Of a stretch of DNA of 64,000 nt, positions 17,698 to 26,910 are shown one piece after another. Below the pieces are notes generated by a model. That model was not told the origin of the DNA, ran no database searches, and saw nothing but the letters and a program-made list of their open reading frames with translations. The stretch is from Roseibium denhamense. GTDB lineage: Bacteria > Pseudomonadota > Alphaproteobacteria > Rhizobiales > Stappiaceae. The translations under genes were made by a program, and so were the position numbers. The first letter of the stretch is position 1, and every line of letters begins with the position of its first letter. The stretch spans positions 1 to 64,000 of the forward strand of contig NZ_SMLZ01000109.1 of the NCBI RefSeq assembly GCF_009711415.1. Reading direction: 5' to 3'.

Positions 17698-19536
17698 TTA
17701 CGCTGCCTGCACCGGATCCAGGAAGCCGCCGGACTGGTGCTGCCAAAGCTGGGCATAAAGACCGTTCCTGTCCAAGAGCTGCTGGTGAGAGCCCTCTTCG
17801 ATGATTCGGCCTTTGTCCATCACGATGAGCCTGTCCATCGCAGCAATCGTCGACAGACGGTGCGCGATTGCGATGACGGTCTTGCCTTCCATGAGGTCGA
17901 ACAGGCTTTCCTGAATGGCGATCTCGACTTCGGAATCGAGCGCCGAGGTGGCTTCATCCAGCGCGAGTATCGGCGCATCCTTCAAAAGCACACGCGCAAT
18001 CGCGATCCGCTGGCGCTGACCACCGGACAGCTTGACCCCGCGTTCACCCACATGGGCATCCAGGCCTTGCCGCCCCTCCAGATCAGTCAGACCCTGCACG
18101 AACTCAAGCGCATGCGCCTTCTCGAGAGCCTGCTTAACTTCCTGACGGGTCGCATCCGGTTTGCCGTAGGCAACGTTCTCGAAGATGGACCGGTGCAGAA
18201 GCGACGTGTCCTGGGTCACAACACCGACATTCGCCCGGATATCATCCTGACGGACCTGAGAGATGTCCTGACCGTCCACCAGGATCCGGCCGCCTTCCAG
18301 GTCATAAAACCTCAAAAGCAGATTGACCAAAGTGGACTTTCCTGCCCCCGAGCGTCCAATCAAACCGATCTTCTCCCCCGGTTTCATGGTCAGGCTGAGC
18401 TGGTCGATCACCCCGCTCGACTTGCCGTAATGAAAGCTGATGTTGTCGAAACGGATTTCCCCATGAGGCACCGTAAGCGGCTTGGCATCTGGAACGTCAA
18501 CAACATCTCGTTCGCGGGAAATGGTGTTGATGCCATCCTGTACGGTACCGATGTTTTCAAACAGGCCGGACACTTCCCACAGGATCCATTGGGACATCCC
18601 CTGGAAGCGCAACACCAAGGCAACCGCGACCGCAATCTCGCCCGTCGTCACAGCGCCGCGCTGCCAAAGACTTATCGACATGGCCGCAACCGTGAACAGG
18701 AGAACCATGTTCAACGTGGTCAAGGTGATGTTCATGCCTGAGACGAGACGCATCTGCAAAAACACGGTTTTCAGGAAACCGGTCATTGACTGCTTGGCGT
18801 ATTCCTCTTCGCGGTCCGCATGGGAAAACAGCTTCACCGTGGAAATATTGGTGTAGGCGTCAACCACATGACCGGTCATCAGCGAACGTGCATCCGCCTG
18901 ATCCCGCGAGACGTTTTTAAGCCGCGGAATGAAGACCCGGATCGTGATCAGGTAACAGATAAGCCAGCCAATGAACGGTAACGCAAAGTAGATGCTGGCC
19001 TCCGCCACGACGAACAACGCCGCAACGAAATAGACAATCACATAGACCAGGATGTCGGCGATCCGGGTCACGACTTCCCGAACCGCCAGTGCTGTTTGCA
19101 TCAGCTTGTTGGCAATCCGCCCGGCAAAGTCATTTTGATAGAAGGAAATGCTTTGCCGCAGAAGGTACCTGTGGACCCGCCAGCGGACCGACATGGGATA
19201 AGTGCCCATCAGACCCTGATGAAACGCCATTTCCCAAATGGCAGCGCAGACGGGCAAGGCAATCAGGATGATGCCCCCCATCCACAATAGCTGTTGCCTG
19301 TTATCGGGAAAAAACGTCTCCGCATTTTCCGTGCTCAGCCACGTCACCAGCTCGCCGAGAAAGGTGAAGATGGTGACCTCGAGAACAGCGATCAGGGCGC
19401 CCAACAAAGAGACACCCGCCAGGATGGGCCAGACTGGTTTGCTGTAGAACCAACAAAAGGCCCAGAACCCTTTCGGGGGAACGTCGAGACTGGTGTCCTC
19501 AAACGGGTCGACTAGGTTTTCAAACCGCTTAAACAT
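17698..19536 (-). CDS. ABC exporter half-transporter (permease-ATPase fusion)
   Basis: The 612-residue protein joins an ABC type 1 exporter membrane domain (about residues 35-330, six spans) to an ATPase domain (about 365-605). Walker A is GRSGAGKST, the signature is LSGGQRQR, and Walker B is ILALDEATSALD. It would work as a homo- or heterodimer exporting lipids, drugs or peptides; the substrate is unknown. The start at 19536 (MFKRFENLVDPFE) has an AAAGG site and overlaps the stop of the upstream gene by eight bases. Two close relatives lie at 24.4 and 60.8 kb. Confidence 0.9.
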   Translation of the reverse strand: MFKRFENLVDPFEDTSLDVPPKGFWAFCWFYSKPVWPILAGVSLLGALIAVLEVTIFTFLGELVTWLSTENAETFFPDNRQQLLWMGGIILIALPVCAAIWEMAFHQGLMGTYPMSVRWRVHRYLLRQSISFYQNDFAGRIANKLMQTALAVREVVTRIADILVYVIVYFVAALFVVAEASIYFALPFIGWLICYLITIRVFIPRLKNVSRDQADARSLMTGHVVDAYTNISTVKLFSHADREEEYAKQSMTGFLKTVFLQMRLVSGMNITLTTLNMVLLFTVAAMSISLWQRGAVTTGEIAVAVALVLRFQGMSQWILWEVSGLFENIGTVQDGINTISRERDVVDVPDAKPLTVPHGEIRFDNISFHYGKSSGVIDQLSLTMKPGEKIGLIGRSGAGKSTLVNLLLRFYDLEGGRILVDGQDISQVRQDDIRANVGVVTQDTSLLHRSIFENVAYGKPDATRQEVKQALEKAHALEFVQGLTDLEGRQGLDAHVGERGVKLSGGQRQRIAIARVLLKDAPILALDEATSALDSEVEIAIQESLFDLMEGKTVIAIAHRLSTIAAMDRLIVMDKGRIIEEGSHQQLLDRNGLYAQLWQHQSGGFLDPVQAA

Positions 19537-19996
19537 GATGAACCTTTGTAAATACGGATGCACCCGGCGTTGCCGGTTTGTGCCGCGCATCCGGAGAAGG
19601 ATCGGGTTCCATAACGCGTGCACCATACTTCGGCGCAGCTAACGCAGCGGAGGCGACAAAGCTTACCAGAGACGCTGCTACAATTAAGGAACCCATGAAT
19701 AAATTTTCCAGCCGGTCAGCGAATTCCGCCGCCGACAAGGTCTTGCCGTGGATGCCGACCGTGTCGACAGCCGCCAACTCCAAGGCGAGAACCGGCACCG
19801 CAATCAGAACGGTTAGTCCTGCTGTGGCGGCAGCAAATGCAGCAACGGCCTTCAGAAAACTTTTCCTTCTTCCGAAACCCTGTCGGCCGGCCCCGGCCGA
19901 CTCTGGACGGATATCTGGAAAATCACTTGGCATGTCCCGCATAGGGTCAAGGTCCAAGAATGGCCGCGCAGGCCGAATTGGATCACCGAAAGACAT
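19529..19996 (-). CDS. Hypothetical two-span membrane protein
   Basis: This 155-residue protein has a Pro/Asp-rich N-terminus (about residues 1-40), two predicted membrane helices (around AAFAAATAGLTVLIAVPVLA and MGSLIVAASLVSFVASAALA) and a short C-terminal tail. I recognise no family. GGAG lies eight bases before the ATG at 19996. Its last codons overlap the start of the ABC transporter gene by eight bases, so translation is probably coupled, and it may be an accessory subunit of that transporter (inference from position only). Confidence 0.65.
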   Translation of the reverse strand: MSFGDPIRPARPFLDLDPMRDMPSDFPDIRPESAGAGRQGFGRRKSFLKAVAAFAAATAGLTVLIAVPVLALELAAVDTVGIHGKTLSAAEFADRLENLFMGSLIVAASLVSFVASAALAAPKYGARVMEPDPSPDARHKPATPGASVFTKVHHV

Positions 19997-20396
19997 GATG
20001 TGTCTCCGAAACAAAAATGCAATTTACGGAAGCGCCCGCAGACACGCGTTCAAGGAAGCGTGCAGCCAGAGGATTGGATGGCTTTAGCCTGGCGCAGGAA
20101 TAGTTTTAGGAAGTCAGGTACGCCTCTAGGCGAAACGTACGGACCAACTTGGGCAAACCACGTGGACCGCAGATGCTGAAAGCATGTAACGATTTAGCAT
20201 GTGCGCCCTCCTGGTTGCGCGGCCGGGCGGCCGCAAAGAAGAAATGAAACTGGCAATCAACGCCAGTGGAAAACGGGGTACCCTGTTTTGCGCCAGGTGA
20301 AAAGATGCAAAACCGTTATGGCGCGAACCTAGTGCCGACCTGTGGCCAAATCGCCACAACCACAGGGTACATCCCCAAGGTGTATTGCGACCCGGC
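19997..20396. other. Intergenic region between hypothetical gene and GGDEF-EAL gene
   Basis: This 400-base stretch has no convincing gene; a minus-strand 77-residue frame (20126-20359) is unsupported. It holds a short GC-rich hairpin, GCGGCC (20219-20224) with GGCCGC (20229-20234), and presumably the promoter of the small membrane-protein/ABC pair. Confidence 0.5.
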
Positions 20397-22262
20397 TCAG
20401 CCAGTCTTCAGAAGAACCGGCTGCCGCAGAAAACTCTCAATCATTTCAGGACGCAGGGCACCGCCGATGACCGCGCCCTGCACCAGGGGGCAATCAAACG
20501 TCTGCAGTGCCTGCAAAAGCTCCGGTTTGTCGACACCTTCTGCCATGACCTTCAAGTCGAGCTTTTTGGCCAGCTGGATAATGGACTGTACAAGGTGCTG
20601 CTCCATGGTGCCGGCGTTCAAACGGGCAATGAGATCCGGACTGATCTTCAGCAAATTCGCCTTGAAGTCCCGCAATTGGCCAGCACTACCATACCCGCCG
20701 CCAAACCCATCAAGCGTGATCCGGAACCCCATACCACTCAGATCCTCGATCACCTTCAACATGCTCCCGAGCTCATCTGCACGGACAAGGCGCTCGTTCA
20801 GTTCAAGATAAACCGTGTCCGCGGAGACTTCGGCCTCGTGACACAGCCCGTGCAAGCGCTCTGCAAACCCTTTCAGGCGCAGACTGGCAGGGCTGACATT
20901 GACGGAGATGTGATAGGGCTGATTGGACGATGCCTGGATCGTTGACAAGGTTTCGATACCTTTGCGCAGAGCAATGTCCTCGAGCCGGGCGGTCCGGCTC
21001 ACATCGTCGGCAGCGGTCAGGTCTGCGAGCGGATCGACTTCACCCAGGCTAGGGTGATCCCAGCGCACAGCGGCCTCAAAGCCGACAACGGTCTGCCTGT
21101 TCAAACAGTATTGCGGCAGGAGAACTATCCGCAAACCCTCATCGTCCAATGCCTTGTCGAGCAGTTCAAGGTTCAGCCGGTTTTGGCGGTGTTTTTCACC
21201 CAGGGTCCGTGAATACCAGAAATGCTGATCGCGCCCGTTGGCCTTGGCTTCATAAAGGGCGAGATCAGCGCTGTTGATGATGCCGGAGACCGTGCCACTG
21301 GTGTCCGCGCCGGAAACGAGCCCGATGCTGCACCCGATATGCAGCTGATGCTCCTCCCAGGAGATTGGCAGCCTGATTTGCTCCAGGATGGTATCGGCCG
21401 CAGCTTCGATGCTTTGCCGGTCCGGTGCATGGTCCAAAACGGCGACGAACTCATCCCCCCCCATGCGCGCGACAATGCCTTTTCGGTCCACGATCCGGTC
21501 CAGCAGATTAGCGACATGCACCAGAACCGCATCACCGGCACCATGACCAAAAGTGTCATTCACGTCCTTGAAGTGGTCGAGATCGATATGGAGAAAACCG
21601 ATCGACGCCTGTCCCCTCTGCGCCGCTTCCAAAACACCCTCAAGGTGCTCAGCAAGTTTGCTCCGGTTCGCCAAACCGGTCAGATCATCGTGCTCGGCCT
21701 GATACTTGAGGCGGTTTTGGGCATCTTCGATCTGCTTCAAATGTTCAACCTGGCTGGTCACATCCCTGCAGATGATGATCACCTTTGTATCGCGCTCCTG
21801 CTCGGCCTCGACGACCGCAAATGTAAGCTGGTTCCAGAAATATTCGCCGTTCTTGCGTTGGTTCCGGATGACTTCTTCAGACCCGTTGGAAACCTGGCTC
21901 AGGTCGAATTTAAATTTCGCAATCTCTTCGGCTGGGATCTGATTCTCGGGGGTCAGAATGAACTCTTGCGGACGCCGGCCAATAATCTCTGCCGCCGTAT
22001 ACCCCGTGATCCTGGTGTAGGCCGGGTTAATCCACTCTATCCGGCCAGTGATGTCTTGCAGGATCAGGCCATCATGGGCGTGCTTGACCACGAGCTTCAG
22101 GATAGCCGTATCGTTGCCGAAAACCGCCTCCCTTCCCGTGGAGGCAGAGCGCTTGAGCGTAATCCCGCGAATGAAAAAGCCAAGGCTGCCGGCGAATAGC
22201 GTCACCAGCAGCATCACTTCATACCCTAGCGGAAAAAAATCCAATATGACCGGCTCACTCAA
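20397..22262 (-). CDS. PAS-GGDEF-EAL cyclic-di-GMP signalling protein
   Basis: The order is one membrane helix (about residues 14-31), a PAS domain (55-175), GGDEF (190-350) and EAL (365-615). The GGDEF site is intact (RMGGDEF, 267-272), so diguanylate cyclase activity is plausible; no RxxD inhibitory site precedes it. The EAL domain is degenerate: EAL reads EAA (396-398), the DDFGTG loop reads DGFGGG (518-523), and the later LKID reads LKIS. Phosphodiesterase activity is therefore doubtful, and it may only bind c-di-GMP. It probably links a signal sensed by PAS to motility or adhesion. Confidence 0.92.
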   Translation of the reverse strand: MSEPVILDFFPLGYEVMLLVTLFAGSLGFFIRGITLKRSASTGREAVFGNDTAILKLVVKHAHDGLILQDITGRIEWINPAYTRITGYTAAEIIGRRPQEFILTPENQIPAEEIAKFKFDLSQVSNGSEEVIRNQRKNGEYFWNQLTFAVVEAEQERDTKVIIICRDVTSQVEHLKQIEDAQNRLKYQAEHDDLTGLANRSKLAEHLEGVLEAAQRGQASIGFLHIDLDHFKDVNDTFGHGAGDAVLVHVANLLDRIVDRKGIVARMGGDEFVAVLDHAPDRQSIEAAADTILEQIRLPISWEEHQLHIGCSIGLVSGADTSGTVSGIINSADLALYEAKANGRDQHFWYSRTLGEKHRQNRLNLELLDKALDDEGLRIVLLPQYCLNRQTVVGFEAAVRWDHPSLGEVDPLADLTAADDVSRTARLEDIALRKGIETLSTIQASSNQPYHISVNVSPASLRLKGFAERLHGLCHEAEVSADTVYLELNERLVRADELGSMLKVIEDLSGMGFRITLDGFGGGYGSAGQLRDFKANLLKISPDLIARLNAGTMEQHLVQSIIQLAKKLDLKVMAEGVDKPELLQALQTFDCPLVQGAVIGGALRPEMIESFLRQPVLLKTG

Positions 22263-22394
22263 CTGCGATTACACTTGATCACAGGACAAACCTAAAATCA
22301 CTTCGTTAATATACTATCGCAAGATCATGCCAGATATGACCGTGAGCGTTAATCAATAGCTAGCCAGCCGGAAAACTCAGAAAATGCCCCCAAG

Positions 22395-23714
22395 TCATGC
22401 TGCCCGGACACTTTGAAGAAACTGCCTGACCTGCGTCTGAAGCGTTTGGGACAGCTGACCGAGTTCAGACGACGCATTGTTCATTTCAAGAGTTGCCGTC
22501 CTGCTGGACTCCATCGCCTCGGTCAACGTGCCGACATTGCTTGAGACCTGCTCGGAACTTGAGCGGGCGGTCAGCGCGTTGCTGCTGATTTCACCCGTCG
22601 CACTGGATTGCTCTTCGACCGCCTCGCGGATTTTGCCAGAAATCTCACTGACCCGACCAATCGTTTCGGCAATTGACCTGATCGCCGTTTCGGACTGCTC
22701 TGCCACGCTCTGGACAGAGGCCACCTGGGCGGAAATATCCTCGGTCGCCTTTGTCGTCTGCTCGGCAAGAGCCTTGACTTCGCTTGCAACGACCGCAAAG
22801 CCGCGGCCGGCCTCGCCTGCGCGTGCTGCTTCGATCGTTGCGTTCAAAGCAAGCAGGTTTGTCTGGCTCGCAATCTGGCTGATCAACTCGACAATCTCAC
22901 CGATTGCGCGCCCGGTCTCCGACAGCCGTCCCACAATCTCATCGGTCTTGCGGGCTTCTTCCACAGCGGCGCCTGCAATAGTGGTTGCCTGATCGACATC
23001 CTGGCGGACACGTCCAAGCGACCCGGAAAGATGGTCAGCTGAATCGGTAACGATCTTGACCGCCTGCTCGGACTCCGCACTGGCACCCCGGACCTCCGTC
23101 ACAGCATGCAAGGAGGATTCTACTGCGCCGTTCAACCGTCCCGAATTCTGTTCAACGCTGTTTGCTGCGCTGGACAGGGCAGTCACGACGCCAATCACCG
23201 ATTTTTCAAAATCATCCGCAACATCCTCCATCAGCGCCTTACGCTCGGAGGCCAGATCTTCCTGATGCGCCAGTTCCTGGCGGGCCTGTTCCTTTGCGCG
23301 TTCGGCAAGATTGGACCGGAAAGCCGTCACGGATCTCGCAATCGCTCCGATTTCATCGCTCCGCTCGGTTCCATCAATTTCGATATCAATCTCGCCTTGG
23401 CTCAGCTTGTCGAGGCCGTCCTGAAGCCTTGCCAAAGGCCCTGCGATACCGATTGCAAGAATGACCGCAAATCCCAGGAAGAGCAGTCCAACGGGGGATA
23501 CGACCAGCGCGATGGTGATCATCTGGTCTATAATGAGGCCATCGACTTTTTGACCAACATTGCCGGATAAGAAGTTTTGAGCGCTTTCAGCTGTACCGAT
23601 CTGCGCGAGGAACGCTTGGCGGAAGGTATAAAAAGCAAAAGCTGTCCCGGCCATCATAATGGCAGCGGCGGTAAGTACCATGGCCACGAAGCGGCCCTTG
23701 ATTGAAAGCGTCAC
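22395..23714 (-). CDS. Methyl-accepting chemotaxis protein with minimal periplasmic part
   Basis: This 439-residue chemoreceptor has two membrane helices (about residues 9-30 and 63-88) separated by only about 33 residues, so there is no room for a standard ligand-binding domain. A HAMP domain (about 88-140) and the methylated coiled-coil signalling domain follow, with the conserved tip [20 protein letters not shown] around 310. No C-terminal CheR/CheB pentapeptide is visible. It probably senses membrane or cytoplasmic cues, or signals through other receptors. It is not linked to a che operon here. Confidence 0.92.
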   Translation of the reverse strand: MTLSIKGRFVAMVLTAAAIMMAGTAFAFYTFRQAFLAQIGTAESAQNFLSGNVGQKVDGLIIDQMITIALVVSPVGLLFLGFAVILAIGIAGPLARLQDGLDKLSQGEIDIEIDGTERSDEIGAIARSVTAFRSNLAERAKEQARQELAHQEDLASERKALMEDVADDFEKSVIGVVTALSSAANSVEQNSGRLNGAVESSLHAVTEVRGASAESEQAVKIVTDSADHLSGSLGRVRQDVDQATTIAGAAVEEARKTDEIVGRLSETGRAIGEIVELISQIASQTNLLALNATIEAARAGEAGRGFAVVASEVKALAEQTTKATEDISAQVASVQSVAEQSETAIRSIAETIGRVSEISGKIREAVEEQSSATGEISSNALTARSSSEQVSSNVGTLTEAMESSRTATLEMNNASSELGQLSQTLQTQVRQFLQSVRAA

Positions 23715-23870
23715 GGATCGAACCCCAGTAGCCTGTCCATAAGCACATCACCCCAGGAAAGTCCCGGTTTCTGCACCCAAGGCGAAAGAGTACCGTGATG
23801 CACGTAAAAATTCAGTAACGGACCGGAACGGAGCAACACTTCGCCCATTACTGGTTTGTAAAAGACGCCC

Positions 23871-24284
23871 TTACTGATAACCGGATGTGACGAGCCGGGT
23901 GAGCAGGAAACCCAGAACTGCGGACGTTGCAGACAAGACCGTACCCCAAATAACATCGACAACGGCGACAATGACCGGCCAGTTTTTGAGCGTTGCGTAA
24001 TTGGTCACGTCGTAAGTGGCGTAGGTGAAGAACCCGAACAAAGCTCCGTAGATCAGAGCTGTTGCAATGCTATCGTTTTTGAGTGCCGGGGCGACTGCAA
24101 AAATAACGATTCCAACCACATAAACGATGTAAAAAACGCCAGCCGCAATCATGTTCGGCTTATCCATGAGAAGATGCCCGATGCGATCGAAGTAGAACCG
24201 GGTCGCGACCTTGGACAACCAAACATAGTCAATGGCCAGAAATACTATTGCGGTCATGAAATAGGCGACAACAAGCTTAAACAT
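23871..24284 (-). CDS. DUF2177 family integral membrane protein
   Basis: This 137-residue protein has four predicted membrane helices and matches DUF2177: an N-terminal FLAIDYVWLS segment, GHLLMDKPN, FYIVYVVGIVIFAV, and the GFFTYATYDVTNYATLKNWP block. The function of the family is not established. It lies 76 bases after the second ABC half-transporter on the same strand and may be co-transcribed with it. Confidence 0.85.
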   Translation of the reverse strand: MFKLVVAYFMTAIVFLAIDYVWLSKVATRFYFDRIGHLLMDKPNMIAAGVFYIVYVVGIVIFAVAPALKNDSIATALIYGALFGFFTYATYDVTNYATLKNWPVIVAVVDVIWGTVLSATSAVLGFLLTRLVTSGYQ

Positions 24285-24360
24285 AAGACCCCCTAAGCGA
24301 TGATTGGTTTACGGTTTCACGAAGGGCATGGATCAACTGGCGACTGGAATAGTTCGGCGT

Positions 24361-26214
24361 TTAATCCTCGACGGTTTCGGAGGTCAGAAAGCCGCCAGAC
24401 TGCCGCCGCCAAAGGCCTGCGTATACGCCATCTGTTTCCTCTAACAGGCTGTCATGCGTGCCCATTTGCACGATTCGACCCTTTTCCATGACGACCAGCC
24501 GATCCATGGCCGCAATTGTCGACAGGCGGTGCGCGATCGCGATCACCGTTTTCCCCGTCATCAATTGCTGGAGGTTTTCCTGGATCGACGCCTCAACCTC
24601 GGAATCCAAAGCTGAGGTTGCCTCATCCAGAACCAGGATGGGCGCGTTCTTCAGAAGAACCCTTGCGATCGCAATCCTCTGACGCTGGCCACCTGAGAGT
24701 TTGACACCCCGCTCGCCGACATATGCATCGAAACCAAGGCGGCCACGCTTGTCTTCCAGCTGGCGGATAAACTCATATGCGTGGGCCTTGCGGGCGGCCG
24801 ACACAAGTTCGTCCTCGCTTGCTTCCGGACGGCCGTAAAGAATATTTTCGCGGATGGACCGGTGCAGCAGCGAAGGGTCCTGTGTGACCAATCCGATGGA
24901 GTGGCGGAGCGATTCCTGCGTGACCTTCCGGACATCCTGACCATCGATCAGGATCCGTCCGGCCTCAACATCGTAGAAGCGCAGAAGCAGGCTCACGAGC
25001 GTTGTTTTACCGGCACCGGACGGACCAACCAGGCCCACGCGTTCACCGGGCTCGATCACAAGATTGAGGTGATCGATCACACCGCCGGATTTTCCGTAGT
25101 GAAACCGGACGTTCTCAAGTTCCACTCGTCCATTCGGAACTGCGATTTCAACAGCATCGGGTTGATCTGTGAGGCTGATGGGTTTGACAATGGTCTCCAC
25201 ACTGTCCTGAAGGGAACCAAAGTTGCGGAAAAGGCCATTCAGCTGATTGAAAAGCCGATTGAGCAGGATGTTCAGCCGCAAGATGAGGCTAAGGGCGAAG
25301 GCAACATGACCGGTGCTGATCCCGTCGGCCTGCCATATCAGCAGCGCAGTCCCGGTGATCGAAACGATCATCACCCCATTGATCACGGACATGACAATCC
25401 GGATCGTGGTCAAAAGACGGGTAAACCGCTGCAAGGTGCCGATGAATACCGTGAAGGCCTGCTTGGCACCGCGGGTTTCTTCATCAACTGACCCAAACAG
25501 CTTTACGGATTGGATGTTGGTATAGGTATCGACCAGGCGTCCGGAGACGCCTGAATAGGCATTGGCGTTTTGCTTGGCCGCCGAGCGGACACGGGGCACA
25601 AAAAACCAGGCTGCGACACCGAAGCACGCCAGCCAAACGGCAACAATCAATCCAAGCCGGTAGTCAAGGTTGGTCACCAGAACAAGGGTTGTGATCGCAT
25701 AGACGACGATGAACCAGGCGACCTGGAGAAGATTGATCATGAAGTCGCCGGCGGACATGCCGGCCTGCAGGACTTTCTGGGACAGCCGGCCCGCGAGATC
25801 GTCCTGAAAGTAGCTCAAGCCCTGCTGCATCATGCGCTGGTGGGACTGCCAGCGGACAAGATTGAAGAAGCCGGGCACGACCGTCTGCTCCTCAACAAGC
25901 GCCATCAGGCTGTTGGTACAGACCCGGACGATCAGCACAACACACGCCATGCCGAATAGCGTCCAGCCGTGATCTGCGAACAAGGTCTCACGATCGCCCT
26001 GTTCCAGCAGGACAACGATCGTCCCGAGAAAATTGAAGATGGCCACCTCGACGAACGCCGCAGCTCCACCCAGAACCAGCATCGCGACAAACGGCCAGCG
26101 CACTTGGGAGATGAAGTAAAGCAGAAAGGCTACGCCGCCATGGGGCAAGTCCTTGCCCGGAAGGGGCTTGAAAGGATCAATCCAGTTTTCGAACAACCGG
26201 AAAAGGGCAGACAA
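24361..26214 (-). CDS. ABC exporter half-transporter (second paralogue)
   Basis: This 617-residue permease-ATPase fusion is a paralogue of the one at 17.7 kb. The ATPase has Walker A GPSGAGKTT, signature LSGGQRQR and Walker B ILVLDEATSALD. The N-terminus MSALFRLFENWIDPFKPL mirrors the RFENLVDPFE start of the paralogue. I chose the TTG at 26214 because AGGAG lies eight bases upstream and it gives the paralogous N-terminus; the frame is open to 26304. Substrate unknown. It may form a heterodimer with a paralogue. Confidence 0.9.
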   Translation of the reverse strand: MSALFRLFENWIDPFKPLPGKDLPHGGVAFLLYFISQVRWPFVAMLVLGGAAAFVEVAIFNFLGTIVVLLEQGDRETLFADHGWTLFGMACVVLIVRVCTNSLMALVEEQTVVPGFFNLVRWQSHQRMMQQGLSYFQDDLAGRLSQKVLQAGMSAGDFMINLLQVAWFIVVYAITTLVLVTNLDYRLGLIVAVWLACFGVAAWFFVPRVRSAAKQNANAYSGVSGRLVDTYTNIQSVKLFGSVDEETRGAKQAFTVFIGTLQRFTRLLTTIRIVMSVINGVMIVSITGTALLIWQADGISTGHVAFALSLILRLNILLNRLFNQLNGLFRNFGSLQDSVETIVKPISLTDQPDAVEIAVPNGRVELENVRFHYGKSGGVIDHLNLVIEPGERVGLVGPSGAGKTTLVSLLLRFYDVEAGRILIDGQDVRKVTQESLRHSIGLVTQDPSLLHRSIRENILYGRPEASEDELVSAARKAHAYEFIRQLEDKRGRLGFDAYVGERGVKLSGGQRQRIAIARVLLKNAPILVLDEATSALDSEVEASIQENLQQLMTGKTVIAIAHRLSTIAAMDRLVVMEKGRIVQMGTHDSLLEETDGVYAGLWRRQSGGFLTSETVED

Positions 26215-26395
26215 CAGACAGGCTCCTGAAAATGAAACGGCGAGGCAAAACGGCACACATGATTTGCACCTGGATACTACGCGGACCAAACGCTCTTGGC
26301 CCAAACAATCTCAGGCAATCATCAGAGGCCTTGCATGACACGGCTGGAATCAGCTGCTATTTCCGTCGCTGCCCTTAACTAGATTAAAGAGTGAA

Positions 26396-26866
26396 ATGCC
26401 GGACTTAGCCCTCTATCAACCGGACATTCCCCAAAACACGGGAACGATCTTGCGCCTTTCCGCTTGTATGGGGATAGCAGTTCATTTGATCGAACCTGCA
26501 GGCTTTCCGATTTCGGACAGCGCCCTCAAACGTGCCGGTATGGACTATCTTGAGCGCGCAGTCCTGCGACGTCACCTGAACTTCGAAGCCTTCGACGATT
26601 GGCGCCGCGAACACAAACGCCGCGTGATCTTGTTGACCACCAAGTCCGATCAGCCCTTCACCGGCTTTTCGTTCCAGTCGGATGACATCCTGTTGTTGGG
26701 CCGGGAGAGTTCCGGTGTGCCCGAAACTGTCCATGACGGTGCCGATGCGCGGCTGACGATCCCGATGGTTGGGGGCATGCGATCATTGAACGTTGCCGTG
26801 TCTGCGGGCATGGTGCTTTCGGAGGCCTTGCGCCAAACAGACCGATTTCCTAAGACTTTGACCTAG
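26396..26866 (+). CDS. trmL: tRNA (cytidine(34)-2'-O)-methyltransferase
   Basis: TrmL is a minimal SPOUT (SpoU) enzyme that methylates the wobble ribose of certain tRNA-Leu species. The 156-residue product has YQPDIPQNTGTILRLSA (N-GNT motif, residues 7-23), LLLGRESSGVPE (about 101-112) and the knot segment IPMVGGMRSLNVAVSAGM. Length and motif order match TrmL rather than the larger TrmH. It stands 44 bases before hemF and may be co-transcribed. Confidence 0.92.
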   Translation: MPDLALYQPDIPQNTGTILRLSACMGIAVHLIEPAGFPISDSALKRAGMDYLERAVLRRHLNFEAFDDWRREHKRRVILLTTKSDQPFTGFSFQSDDILLLGRESSGVPETVHDGADARLTIPMVGGMRSLNVAVSAGMVLSEALRQTDRFPKTLT

Positions 26867-26910
26867 CTTGAGAATACTCCATCCGTAGCGATCCAATCAA
26901 AGGCCCTTTC

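Noticed and set aside
17479-18741. Plus-strand 420-residue ORF
   Set aside because: It lies antisense to the ABC half-transporter, whose own motifs are unambiguous; a shadow frame of GC-rich coding sequence.
20126-20359. Minus-strand 77-residue ORF in the 19997-20396 gap
   Set aside because: No ribosome site, unlikely composition and no family; the gap is better read as regulatory.
21222-22199. Plus-strand 325-residue ORF
   Set aside because: Antisense to the PAS-GGDEF-EAL gene, with no ribosome site or domain of its own.
23711-23971. Minus-strand 86-residue ORF after DUF2177
   Set aside because: It overlaps the end of the DUF2177 gene by 101 bases and has no ribosome site or family match.
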